DNA from: Bacteroidales bacterium
GTDB lineage: Bacteria; Bacteroidota; Bacteroidia; Bacteroidales; B18-G4
Length of the DNA stretch: 32,291 nucleotides
Direction: 5' to 3'
NCBI GenBank assembly: GCA_030606625.1
Contig: JAUWGC010000007.1
Location: forward strand, 1-32,291
The notes beneath the pieces are model-generated. The model was not told the origin of the DNA and searched no databases. It saw only the letters and a list, made by a program, of their open reading frames with translations. Both the position numbers and the translations under genes were made by a program. Every line of letters begins with the position of its first letter. Positions within the stretch are counted from its first letter, which is position 1. Positions 1-7,602 of this stretch are shown here, in pieces.

Positions 1-924
1 TATGGTATTGACACTGCAATGATCAATGAATTTGAAATAAGAACAAAAAAGGGGGAAGACTATGTAATCCATGTCCTTTTATCTGATTTGAATGCTAATC
101 TGTCACAGGATCATTATATGAATATTGAAAGAAGTGCTGTACTTAGCCGGGATGATTTTATCATATGTAATTCCAGTCAAATACCTGTTTTTTGCAATAA
201 TATTGACAAGCATCAACAAATCAGGATAAAACCGGGTGATTCTACCATTAACTATCTTTATGCCAGGTATTATAATCGTGATTTTCCTGTTGCATTACCG
301 CCATTTGTGAGCGAATCAAAAGCAAGATTTGAATATAAAGCAGACAGCACTTTTAATGTTCCGGTGGAAAAGAACACAACATCAGATCTTTGTTTAAGTG
401 ATGAAGGGTTTTATTTTTTTCAGGCTGATACCTCTGGCAGGGCAGGGATAACGATTTACCGGTTTTATGATGACTTTCCAATTGTTTATTCAACCAGTCA
501 TTTGCTTGAACCTTTGCGATATATAACCACAAGTGCAGAATTTGATAAACTTAAAAATAGTGATAATCCAAAAGTTGTATTGGACAGGTTCTGGCTGGAT
601 AATGCAGGAAATCCATACCGGGCCAAGGAAATGATAAAGAAATTCTATAATAGAGTTAAGGACGCGAATATATATTTTACATCATACCTTGAAGGCTGGA
701 AAACAGACAGGGGTTTGATTTATATTGTTTTTGGCCCACCGAATATTGTTTACAGGGCAAATAACTTTGAAGAATGGATTTATGGTGAAGAAGGACACAG
801 TAATTCCATAAAATTTCAATTTGTCAAGGTAATCAATCCATTTACTGATAATGATTTTAGTCTTATCAAATCACCATCATACAAGGATAAATGGTATAAT
901 GCGGTAGGTCATTGGAGAAGATAG
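1..924 (+). CDS. GWxTD domain-containing protein, C-terminal part (5' end outside window)
   Basis: The reading frame is open from base 1, so the gene starts before the window; the first internal Met is at 19. Counting from that Met, the last third carries the family signature: a run ending in EGWKTDRG at about residues 225-232, followed by IYIVFGPP. This matches the GWxTD domain, a module of unknown biochemical role found mainly in Bacteroidetes and related phyla. The part before it looks like a beta-rich domain; any signal peptide would lie outside the window. Family membership is well supported by the motif; function is unknown. It lies on the same strand as rlmB, but two genes and repeat arrays separate them. 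Confidence 0.85.
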   Translation, partial: YGIDTAMINEFEIRTKKGEDYVIHVLLSDLNANLSQDHYMNIERSAVLSRDDFIICNSSQIPVFCNNIDKHQQIRIKPGDSTINYLYARYYNRDFPVALPPFVSESKARFEYKADSTFNVPVEKNTTSDLCLSDEGFYFFQADTSGRAGITIYRFYDDFPIVYSTSHLLEPLRYITTSAEFDKLKNSDNPKVVLDRFWLDNAGNPYRAKEMIKKFYNRVKDANIYFTSYLEGWKTDRGLIYIVFGPPNIVYRANNFEEWIYGEEGHSNSIKFQFVKVINPFTDNDFSLIKSPSYKDKWYNAVGHWRR

Positions 925-948
925 AAATTGTTGCAGTATTAAGCGGCA

Positions 949-993
949 ACTGTCAATTGTCAATTCTGTATTGTCGATTCTGTATTGTCGATT
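949..993 (+). repeat. Heptamer array, left arm flanking the four-helix-bundle gene
   Basis: Six consecutive 7-bp units starting at 949: ACTGTCA, ATTGTCA, then ATTCTGT alternating with ATTGTCG twice, plus a partial unit. The last 28 bp (966-993) are two perfect copies of a 14-bp double unit. The array at 1461-1495 is built from the reverse complements of the same words, so the two arrays form an inverted pair around the gene at 1083-1436. Confidence 0.85.
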
Positions 994-1082
994 TAGGGTT
1001 TTTAATGAAAGAAATAATACATTGAGTTGAGGACGAATTTTCTTTTTGGGTATTAATTATCAGAGCTCAAAATATTTTTATC

Positions 1083-1436
1083 ATGCGAAAAGAAATCGAA
1101 AGCAGATTAATTAACCTGAGTGTAGGGATTAATAAGCTGGTTATTACATTAAATAAAAGTATACTTTCTCAAAATTTAAGTGAACAGGTGATCCGGTCTT
1201 CTAATAGCGCTGCATTAAACTATGGCGAAGCTCAGGGAGCTGAGTCAAAAAAGGACTTTATCCACAAAACAAGTGTTGTTCTTAAAGAACTGCGGGAAAC
1301 CTGGATCAGTCTCAGGATACTATCTGAATCCGGAATAGTTGAAGATAGAATTGATATGACAAAGTTGCTTGATGAGTGTAATCAATTAACAGCAATTTTT
1401 CAAAAAACTGTAACTACAGCGAGATCCAGGAGTTAA
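1083..1436 (+). CDS. Four helix bundle protein (S23 / rRNA intervening-sequence protein family)
   Basis: A 117-residue protein that matches the TIGR02436-type four-helix-bundle family. The central segment, with NYGEAQGAESKKDFIHK at about residues 46-62 followed by LKELRETWISLRIL, is the family hallmark. Members are encoded inside intervening sequences of 23S rRNA genes or as stand-alone genes; fold relatives include Avd, the accessory protein of diversity-generating retroelements. No catalytic residues are known, and a nucleic-acid-binding role is only inferred. There is no rRNA here, so this is a stand-alone copy. It sits between inverted heptamer arrays (949-993 and 1461-1495), which makes it look like an inserted cassette. 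Confidence 0.85.
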   Translation: MRKEIESRLINLSVGINKLVITLNKSILSQNLSEQVIRSSNSAALNYGEAQGAESKKDFIHKTSVVLKELRETWISLRILSESGIVEDRIDMTKLLDECNQLTAIFQKTVTTARSRS

Positions 1437-1460
1437 GAAACACTCAATCGAATATCACAT

Positions 1461-1495
1461 TGACAATCGACAATACAGAATACAGAATCGACAAT
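1461..1495 (-). repeat. Heptamer array, right arm flanking the four-helix-bundle gene
   Basis: Five consecutive 7-bp units: TGACAAT, CGACAAT, ACAGAAT, ACAGAAT, CGACAAT. Each is the exact reverse complement of a word in the left array (949-993). The arm begins 24 bp after the stop codon of the four-helix-bundle gene. Confidence 0.85.
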
Positions 1496-1496
1496 T

Positions 1497-1556
1497 ATAA
1501 TGAGTAAGCAATAGTGCCAGGAACAACTATCCCTCCTCTCGCTGCTTACTCATTAT
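1497..1556. repeat. 14-bp perfect inverted repeat between convergent genes
   Basis: ATAATGAGTAAGCA at 1497-1510 is perfectly complementary to 1543-1556, with a 32-bp loop. It follows the heptamer array directly and lies before the stop of the convergent protease gene (1563). It could act as a bidirectional transcription stop, but there is no T-run, so it may instead be part of the repeat cassette. Confidence 0.6.
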
Positions 1557-1562
1557 CCCGTT

Positions 1563-3206
1563 TTATCTATTGATTATCATACGCTTGCTAATCAACAGAT
1601 CTTTTGTTTGTAGTGAATAAATGTATATACCGGATTCGAGTTGTTTTCCGCCTTGATTGGTTCCGTCCCATGAGACTGAATAAGAACCTTTGTCCTGATC
1701 TTCCTGAACCAGAATGGTAACAATCTTTCCTTCAAGATTGAAAACTTTCAGTGTTACGTATGTGGGCATGTTCAGAGTATATTCAATTCTTGTATTTAAA
1801 CTGAACGGATTTGGTGTATTTTGTTTAAGGTTAATTTTGTTGAATGATTCGCCGGTATTTGAATTGATATTGATAAGCGAATCGACTACTGTCAATCCTT
1901 TAATGCAGAAATTTCCGGTATTCAAGTAACCTGAAGGATCATCATAATAATAGAAGTCTATCCATTCATCACCTTCCTTATAATAGCTTTCTTCGGGGTT
2001 GGATGAAGACTCAACGAGTGTTCTGCTATCTGAACCAAGAAGGACGGGTACGATTGATGTTCTGTCATAAGGGTGGCCGCCATAAGATAGGTTAAGATAA
2101 ATATAGAAATCTTCACCTTCTGATAATGTTATATCCTGGTTAAGGTCAATGGTATGGAATCCCGTAAATTCAATATAACCAGACACAGATACCAATTCAT
2201 CTGTAAGTTCTCCTCCTGTGAAATTATCAAAAATGATTACTGTATAATCAACACTATCTGCTGCATTGAAGAAGCTGACTGATTTAAGTATCTCATCTTC
2301 TACAGAAGTAAATGCATTGAAAGCTTCATTAATATCTTCCTTGGTATCACGCCATCCATGATAATCATGGTAATAACAATTATCATATTGTAAATATTCA
2401 ACATCCTGGAAGGAGATGGCTCCCATTTCCGGATTTTGTCCGCAATGCTTATCATAATATGAGATCCAGAAAAATCCTTCATTTCCCCAACCAGCACCCC
2501 AGCTGTTTTTACACAACCATGCACCTGGTAATGGTGCATCCGTCACTTTATTATTATCCCATCCAATAATGGCAATTGCATGATTTGGGTCATCCGGATT
2601 TGATGGCGGTTGGTATTGAGTGTATCCGGGTCCCCAGAAGTTTCCAACACACATGCATGTGCCCATGACACCAAAAGTCATGATTTTTTCTTTAACAAGA
2701 TTGATGTTACCCAGGTCTGCTCCGACAATATACCATTCAACATAGCGTGGATAATAATAATGATAACTCGTATCGTACCTGGCTGGTGGTGTGTAATATG
2801 ATTGTCCGTCGATATCCCTTACCGCACCTTCAAGTCTGGAAAGATAAGCAGATGTAACAAGGTAATCCCCTCCTTGGTGGACCTCGAGGCCACTACCGGT
2901 AGGCGGGATTATATCATCATTATTATGCTGATTAAATCCGTTCCACCAGTCGAGATGATACTCGGCCAGATCTGGTTCACCAACCTCTCCTGCAGCAGCC
3001 CAGGCTCCTGTCATTAATAAATTTCCTTCCATCGCTGCCATGGCTCCATGTGTCCAGCAGGTTCCCCCTTGCTGGCTTTTTACTGATGTTACATAGTTTT
3101 CTCCGTTATAATCCCTCAAATCAAAAGTTTCGGGAGGGTTTTGTGCATACAGAGATGCAGTTAAGAAGAATACAATAACGATTAAAATAAATGTAAAGTT
3201 TTTCAT
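1563..3206 (-). CDS. Secreted papain-like (C1A) cysteine protease with T9SS sorting domain
   Basis: A 547-residue exported protein. A Sec signal peptide covers residues 1-21, cleaving near LYAQ. The C1A peptidase domain spans about 27-265: the catalytic Cys50 is in [10 protein letters not shown], His209 in [10 protein letters not shown] and Asn234 in [10 protein letters not shown]. The Gln-to-Cys spacing is one residue shorter than in papain (Q45, C50). A beta-rich middle region (about 275-440) resembles domains found in other secreted bacterial C1 proteases. A T9SS type A sorting domain closes the protein (about 460-547), with TPNPF and a final KRMIINR. It is probably secreted or cell-surface anchored and degrades protein outside the cell. 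It stands alone, convergent with the four-helix-bundle gene. Confidence 0.9.
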   Translation of the reverse strand: MKNFTFILIVIVFFLTASLYAQNPPETFDLRDYNGENYVTSVKSQQGGTCWTHGAMAAMEGNLLMTGAWAAAGEVGEPDLAEYHLDWWNGFNQHNNDDIIPPTGSGLEVHQGGDYLVTSAYLSRLEGAVRDIDGQSYYTPPARYDTSYHYYYPRYVEWYIVGADLGNINLVKEKIMTFGVMGTCMCVGNFWGPGYTQYQPPSNPDDPNHAIAIIGWDNNKVTDAPLPGAWLCKNSWGAGWGNEGFFWISYYDKHCGQNPEMGAISFQDVEYLQYDNCYYHDYHGWRDTKEDINEAFNAFTSVEDEILKSVSFFNAADSVDYTVIIFDNFTGGELTDELVSVSGYIEFTGFHTIDLNQDITLSEGEDFYIYLNLSYGGHPYDRTSIVPVLLGSDSRTLVESSSNPEESYYKEGDEWIDFYYYDDPSGYLNTGNFCIKGLTVVDSLININSNTGESFNKINLKQNTPNPFSLNTRIEYTLNMPTYVTLKVFNLEGKIVTILVQEDQDKGSYSVSWDGTNQGGKQLESGIYIYSLQTKDLLISKRMIINR

Positions 3207-3283
3207 AGCTATTAAATTGTTTTATATATTTAGCGCTAAATTAAAAATATTCAACGAAAGAGAGCATAAAACATTAAAAAAAA

Positions 3284-3372
3284 ATCAGGCTTTGAAAGGT
3301 TAGAATATTAAAAAGTAAATGGTATAAACTGGCATCAAATATATAGAGTGTACATTTTTTTCAAAGCCTGAT
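3284..3372. repeat. 14-bp perfect inverted repeat enclosing 61 bp, upstream of rlmB
   Basis: ATCAGGCTTTGAAA at 3284-3297 is perfectly complementary to 3359-3372. The left arm follows an A-run and the right arm is preceded by a T-run, extending the symmetry. It lies in the 249-bp divergent spacer between the protease gene and rlmB. It could be a small palindromic element or an operator; nothing in the sequence decides. Confidence 0.55.
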
Positions 3373-3415
3373 AACTAATATATTCACTATATAGACACAC
3401 CTGATAATAATAAAG

Positions 3416-3443
3416 TTGCATATCATTAATAAAATTATTTTTG
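3416..3443 (+). promoter_or_regulatory. Bacteroidetes-type promoter for rlmB
   Basis: TTG at 3416-3418, a 17-bp spacer, then TATTTTTG at 3436-3443, an exact TAnnTTTG -7 box. The expected transcription start is near 3450, only a few bases before the GTG start at 3456, so the mRNA may be nearly leaderless. Confidence 0.6.
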
Positions 3444-3455
3444 TAAACCACTATA

Positions 3456-4202
3456 GTGAAAAGAGAAAAGCTAATATTTGGTTTAAGGCCAGTGATCGAA
3501 GCTGTTAAGTCTGGTAAAACCCTTGATAAGATTCTCATACAGCGTGACCTGAAGAGTGAATTATTCAAGGAGTTGAGAAAGAATTTGTCAGAAACAGGAG
3601 TGCCTTACCAATATGTACCGGTTGAAAAGCTCAATAAAATTACACATAAAAATCATCAGGGCGTTGTTGCTTACCTTTCAAGCATTACATATTATCAAAT
3701 TGAAGATATTCTTCCGGGCTTGTTTGAAGCAGGGGCTGTACCTCTGGTATTGGTTCTTGATAGAATTACTGATGTGCGGAATTTTGGTGCCATTGCCCGT
3801 ACAGCAGAATGTGCAGGTGTTGATGTTCTGATCATACCATCAAAAGAGTCAGCACAAATCAACGAAGATGCTATAAAAACATCTGCCGGAGCTTTACACA
3901 AGATACCAGTATGCCGGTCAGGAAGTCTGCCGGAAACAATAAATTATTTGAAGGAAAGCGGCCTGCAAATAATTGCAGCAAGTGAAAAAGCCACCAATTT
4001 ATACTATCAGGTTGATTATTCCATACCTTCAGCAATTATTATAGGATCAGAGGAAGATGGTATCAGCAAAGCGATTCTTAATATAGCTGAACATAGAGTA
4101 TACATTCCGGTTTTAGGTAAAATTGAATCAATGAATGTTTCTGTTGCAGCCGGAGTGATCATATACGAAGCTGTCAGACAAAGAACAGGGAAAAACAACT
4201 AA
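3456..4202 (+). CDS. rlmB: 23S rRNA (guanosine-2'-O-)-methyltransferase, RlmB / SpoU family
   Basis: A 248-residue SPOUT-class methyltransferase expected to methylate the 2'-OH of a guanosine in 23S rRNA using SAM. The N-terminal substrate-binding domain covers about 1-85 (IFGLRPVIEAVKSGKTLDKI) and the SpoU catalytic domain about 95-245. All three SpoU motifs are present: motif 1 NFGAIARTAECAGVDVLIIP, motif 2 IIIGSEEDGISK, and motif 3 IPVLGKIESMNVSVAAGVI, which forms the knot that binds SAM. Translation begins at GTG 3456, the only start that keeps the N-terminal domain, and the promoter lies just upstream. A bidirectional terminator follows. The exact target nucleotide cannot be read from sequence alone. 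Confidence 0.92.
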   Translation: MKREKLIFGLRPVIEAVKSGKTLDKILIQRDLKSELFKELRKNLSETGVPYQYVPVEKLNKITHKNHQGVVAYLSSITYYQIEDILPGLFEAGAVPLVLVLDRITDVRNFGAIARTAECAGVDVLIIPSKESAQINEDAIKTSAGALHKIPVCRSGSLPETINYLKESGLQIIAASEKATNLYYQVDYSIPSAIIIGSEEDGISKAILNIAEHRVYIPVLGKIESMNVSVAAGVIIYEAVRQRTGKNN

Positions 4203-4208
4203 GAAAAA

Positions 4209-4240
4209 AAGCCCCGGCAGTGACCGGAGCTTAATTTTTA
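4209..4240. terminator. Bidirectional rho-independent terminator between rlmB and rplS
   Basis: A 9-bp stem with one mismatch: AAGC, mismatch, CCGG at 4209-4217 pairs with CCGG, mismatch, GCTT at 4224-4232, with a 6-nt loop. It is followed by a T-rich run on the plus strand and preceded by an A-run (Ts on the minus strand), so it fits both convergent genes. Confidence 0.8.
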
Positions 4241-4254
4241 ATCTTTGTAAATTA

Positions 4255-4611
4255 TTAGATTCTTTTTTCCTTGATTCTTGCCTTTTTACCGGTTAATCCC
4301 CTGAGGTAAAAAATCCGGGCACGTCTTACAACGCCACTTTTATTAACAGTGATTTTTTCGATGAATGGAGAAGAAACAGGGAATATTCTTTCCACCCCTG
4401 TACCTCCTGATATCTTTCGCATAGTAAAGGTTTCGGTTGGGCCACTTCCTGCACGCTGAAGTACAACACCCTGAAAGTTCTGTAATCTTTCCTTGGTACC
4501 TTCTTTGATCTTATATTGAATTGTTATAGTATCCCCGGCTTTAAATTTGGGAAATTCTTTAACTTCTATCTGATCCTCAATAAATTTCAATAATTCGTTC
4601 TTGCTCATCAT
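4255..4611 (-). CDS. rplS: 50S ribosomal protein L19
   Basis: Bacterial L19, a large-subunit protein at the 30S-50S interface. Core motifs are [16 protein letters not shown], a GVVLQ segment, [11 protein letters not shown], and the basic C-terminus with [21 protein letters not shown]. The frame is open up to an ATG at 4665 (136 residues). I place the start at 4611, or the adjacent ATG 4608, because family members are about 115-120 residues and begin directly with a helix like [11 protein letters not shown]; the 18 extra residues resemble nothing in L19. trmD lies upstream on the same strand, a common pairing, but here a 325-bp spacer with repeat arrays separates them and rplS probably has its own promoter. 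Confidence 0.93.
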   Translation of the reverse strand: MMSKNELLKFIEDQIEVKEFPKFKAGDTITIQYKIKEGTKERLQNFQGVVLQRAGSGPTETFTMRKISGGTGVERIFPVSSPFIEKITVNKSGVVRRARIFYLRGLTGKKARIKEKRI

Positions 4612-4677
4612 TCCAATATTTAATCCGTCTTTGTGTTTGCTACGGAATAGTAATTTAACCTGCATTATTCATGCAGA

Positions 4678-4820
4678 AGATAAAAGACAAAAGTAAAAAG
4701 ATAAAAATCAATTGTTTATATAAAATTTGTTTTAAGATTTATAAATTACTGGTCAAATTATTGTTTGTTTATTAACTTTATATAACTTTTGTCTTTAGCC
4801 TTTTATCTTTTATCTTTTTG
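4678..4820. repeat. Inverted pair of AGAYAAA heptamer arrays upstream of rplS
   Basis: Left arm 4678-4705 is four 7-bp units: AGATAAA, AGACAAA, AGTAAAA, AGATAAA. Right arm 4786-4820 is five units: CTTTTGT, CTTTAGC, CTTTTAT twice, CTTTTTG, reverse complements of the same word family. About 80 bp of AT-rich sequence lies between. On the minus strand 4695-4688 reads TACTTTTG, an exact TAnnTTTG box 77 nt upstream of the chosen rplS start, so the array may supply the rplS -7 element. The -33 spacing is not good. Confidence 0.8.
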
Positions 4821-4936
4821 ATTAATTTGAAAATTAATCAAGTTAGGATTTTCTAAAAATGGCTGCAAATATACAGCTTAAATTTAAATAATTAAAAAAA
4901 ACGTTTATAAATTATAAAAGTTTATTGGTCGTTCTG

Positions 4937-5614
4937 TTAATTGTCTATCAAGCCAGGCCTTCTTTCTTTTGTTCTCTCAATGGCTTTTTGAAGCCGCCAT
5001 TCCTGAATTTCCTTTTCATTGCCTGAAAGCAATACTTCCGGCACCTTTAGACCTTTAAATTCCCTGGGTCTTGTATAAACAGGAGGAGACAGTAAATTAT
5101 TCTGGAATGAGTCAGATAAGGCTGAGGTTTCATCGCTTAAAACGCCGGGTAGCAAACGGACGATGCTGTCAGTAAGTACTGCTGCCGCAAGCTCCCCACC
5201 GGAAAGGACATAATTACCTATTGATATCTCTGTTGTTATATAATGTTCACGGATCCGTTCATCAATACCCTTATAATGGCCGCATAACAGGATCAGATTC
5301 ATTTTCATTGATAATAAATTAGCTGTTTGCTGATCCATTAAACGTCCGTCGGGGCATAAATAAATGATTTCATCGTATGTTCGTTCTTTTTGAAGTTTCT
5401 CGATACATCTGGCAATGGGTTCGATCATCATTACCATGCCGGCTCCACCACCATACGAATAATCATCAACGCTTTTATGTTTATTGGTAGCGTAATCACG
5501 TGGATTAATAAAATTAATCTCAATTAAGCCTTTTTCTTTTGCTCTTTTTATGATGGAATAAGAGAAAGGACTATCAAACATAGTTGGAAATATGGTGATG
5601 ATATCTAAACGCAT
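4937..5614 (-). CDS. trmD: tRNA (guanine(37)-N1)-methyltransferase TrmD
   Basis: A 225-residue TrmD, which methylates G37 of tRNAs with a G next to the anticodon to prevent frameshifting. Diagnostic segments are [20 protein letters not shown] at the N-terminus, [14 protein letters not shown], the knot motif [13 protein letters not shown], and [17 protein letters not shown] with the SAM-contacting loop. It ends in the usual [16 protein letters not shown] region. The length is typical. Its leader contains a hairpin with a T-run and a consensus promoter (see 5691-5796). Confidence 0.95.
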   Translation of the reverse strand: MRLDIITIFPTMFDSPFSYSIIKRAKEKGLIEINFINPRDYATNKHKSVDDYSYGGGAGMVMMIEPIARCIEKLQKERTYDEIIYLCPDGRLMDQQTANLLSMKMNLILLCGHYKGIDERIREHYITTEISIGNYVLSGGELAAAVLTDSIVRLLPGVLSDETSALSDSFQNNLLSPPVYTRPREFKGLKVPEVLLSGNEKEIQEWRLQKAIERTKERRPGLIDN

Positions 5615-5690
5615 TTTCTGGATTTTTTATAAATGTTTGTAGTGAATATTCGCCACTTTCAAATTATTATTAAAATTGTAGATAGAAATA

Positions 5691-5730
5691 AAAAAAAGGC
5701 CGTACACAATTAGAGAAAAAGTGCACGACC
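5691..5730 (-). terminator. Orphan terminator hairpin in the trmD leader (attenuator or end of a small RNA)
   Basis: On the minus strand, arm 5730-5721 pairs with arm 5707-5698 (8 of 10 positions), with a 13-nt loop, followed directly by seven Ts (5697-5691). No minus-strand gene lies to its right: the next gene, at 5929, is on the plus strand. Together with the promoter at 5767-5796 it would define a transcript of about 70 nt, or an attenuator in the trmD 5' leader. Confidence 0.65.
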
Positions 5731-5766
5731 AAAACCAAATCTTATAACTTAATCAAAAAGCTATGA

Positions 5767-5796
5767 CAAAAATAGAAAAAAATTCACGAATGTCAA
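5767..5796 (-). promoter_or_regulatory. Bacteroidetes-type promoter reading toward trmD
   Basis: On the minus strand, TTG at 5796-5794, a 19-bp spacer and TATTTTTG at 5774-5767 match TTG-N19-TAnnTTTG exactly. The expected start is near 5762, giving a leader of about 150 nt before trmD that includes the terminator-like hairpin. Confidence 0.65.
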
Positions 5797-5848
5797 GTTT
5801 TTTTAGCTCTAATTCTTCATATTTAGGATGCTATTTGATTTATTTTTC

Positions 5849-5856
5849 TATTTTTG
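5849..5856 (+). promoter_or_regulatory. Candidate -7 box for the subtilase gene
   Basis: TATTTTTG matches TAnnTTTG and lies 72 bp before the ATG at 5929. The nearest upstream TTTG (5834-5837) is only 11 bp away, too close for a standard -33 box, so only the -7 element is supported. Confidence 0.4.
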
Positions 5857-5928
5857 CATAACTATTTATAATAATAATAAATTAGTAATCAATTAAATAT
5901 ATATATTTTTATTAATAAATAAATAATC

Positions 5929-7596
5929 ATGAAAAAGATTTTTTCAACCCTATTATTTTCTTTTATTTCGTTAATTATTTTGTCTCAGGTAGCTCCTGAA
6001 AAGTATTATGTTGCTTTTACAGACAAGAATAATTCTCCTTACTCAATAGATAATCCATCCGAATACTTATCTCAGGAATCAATTGATCGAAGGAGCATTC
6101 AGGGTATACCTATAGATGAAAAGGATTTACCGGTTAATCCAGGTTATGTCCAGGGTGTAGCTCAGATAGGTGTTACTATATTAAACAGGACAAAATGGTT
6201 GAATGGTGTTACAATTGAAACCGATGATCCTGGCAAGATTGATTTGATCAATGCCCTGCCATACGTGAAGCATGTTGTGAAATCTCTTGTGGTTAAGCCT
6301 GATCCTGATTTTGAAAAACCATTCTTTACGAATGAGAGCTATATAACAAATACGGAACATTTTTCCGGATATTCAGGCTCAAGCAGGTTCTTTGACTATG
6401 GACCATCATATAACCAGATAAATATGTTGAATGGTGTTCTGATGCATGAAGACGGATACAGAGGTGAGGGCATGACAATTGCTGTTCTGGATGCCGGCTT
6501 CGATAATGCAGATAATATGGCTGTCTTTGACAGTCTTTGGAATAATGGACAGATTTTAGGAACGTATGATTTTGTGAACAGATGTCCGGTAACATTTAAT
6601 CAGCATTTCCATGGTTCGATGGTTCTGTCATGTATGGGAGGGAATTATCCTGGTGAGGTCATTGGTACTGCACCAAAAGCTAATTATTGGCTGTTTCGTT
6701 CAGAGGATGGTAATTCTGAATATATTATTGAGGAGTACAATTGGGTATCAGCTGCAGAATTTGCTGACAGTGCGGGTGCAGATATCATTAATTCTTCATT
6801 GGGGTACACTGAATTTGACGATCCTTCACAAAACCATACTTACCAGGATATGGATGGTAATTCAACTCCTGTAACCATTGGTGCTGATGTAGCAGCTAGC
6901 CGGGGTATGATCGTAGTTAACAGTGCTGGTAATCAAGGTACCAGCTTTTGGTTTTATTTATGTGCCCCATCAGATGGTGATAGCGTTATGGGTGTTGGAG
7001 CAGTTGATGCATCAGGTAATTATGTGTTTTTTAGCTCACGGGGTCCATCATACGACGGTCGTATCAAACCGAATGTAGCTGCCCAGGGCCAGGATGCTTA
7101 TGTTGCTTATCCCACTGGTGGATATGGAAGCGCAAGTGGCACATCATTCTCTTCACCTATTATTGCTGGAATGGTGGCTTGCCTGTGGCAGGCAAACCCA
7201 TACAAACATAATATGGATATTTTTTCAGCTATTGAACAAAGTGGCAGTCAATATTTAAATCCGGATGACATGCTGGGATATGGTATCCCTGATTTTGTTG
7301 AAGCCAAAAATATTCTTACAATTATTGATTCAAAAGGAAATATTACCAACGAAGGCTTGATTGTATACCCTAATCCTTTTACAGCTCAAATAAACCTGGT
7401 ATTTAAAGGGGAATCCGAAAATGCTTTTTTAGAGATCATTGATTATGCCGGTCGTATTGTGGTCCATCGTGAGATCATAATCAGCAAAAAAAATAACCTT
7501 ACTATTAATAACCTGGAGAATTTGTCAAAAGGCGTTTATATTTTAAGGGTCATTTCTTCCGGGCAAATATATACTAAAAAGCTGATCAAGAATTAG
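5929..7596 (+). CDS. Secreted S8 (subtilisin-like) serine protease with T9SS sorting domain
   Basis: A 555-residue exported protease. The signal peptide is residues 1-19 (MKKIFSTLLF, then a hydrophobic stretch ending at LSQ). A prodomain-like region spans about 22-125. The S8 domain spans about 165-465: Asp188 in IAVLDAGFDN, His228 in QHFHGSMV, the oxyanion Asn335 in NSAGNQG, and Ser406 in GTSFSSP. A T9SS type A domain follows (about 480-555), with VYPNPF, GVYILRV and a terminal KKLIKN. All catalytic residues are present, so it should be active outside the cell or on its surface. Its stop is only 6 bp from the stop of the convergent phosphohexomutase gene. Confidence 0.92.
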   Translation: MKKIFSTLLFSFISLIILSQVAPEKYYVAFTDKNNSPYSIDNPSEYLSQESIDRRSIQGIPIDEKDLPVNPGYVQGVAQIGVTILNRTKWLNGVTIETDDPGKIDLINALPYVKHVVKSLVVKPDPDFEKPFFTNESYITNTEHFSGYSGSSRFFDYGPSYNQINMLNGVLMHEDGYRGEGMTIAVLDAGFDNADNMAVFDSLWNNGQILGTYDFVNRCPVTFNQHFHGSMVLSCMGGNYPGEVIGTAPKANYWLFRSEDGNSEYIIEEYNWVSAAEFADSAGADIINSSLGYTEFDDPSQNHTYQDMDGNSTPVTIGADVAASRGMIVVNSAGNQGTSFWFYLCAPSDGDSVMGVGAVDASGNYVFFSSRGPSYDGRIKPNVAAQGQDAYVAYPTGGYGSASGTSFSSPIIAGMVACLWQANPYKHNMDIFSAIEQSGSQYLNPDDMLGYGIPDFVEAKNILTIIDSKGNITNEGLIVYPNPFTAQINLVFKGESENAFLEIIDYAGRIVVHREIIISKKNNLTINNLENLSKGVYILRVISSGQIYTKKLIKN

Positions 7597-7602
7597 TTGA
7601 AA

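Noticed and set aside
1083-1436. Avd protein of a diversity-generating retroelement
   Set aside because: The fold family is related, but there is no reverse transcriptase, template repeat or variable repeat nearby.
4612-4665. Longer N-terminus for L19
   Set aside because: Eighteen extra residues unlike the family; normal length is obtained from 4611 or 4608.
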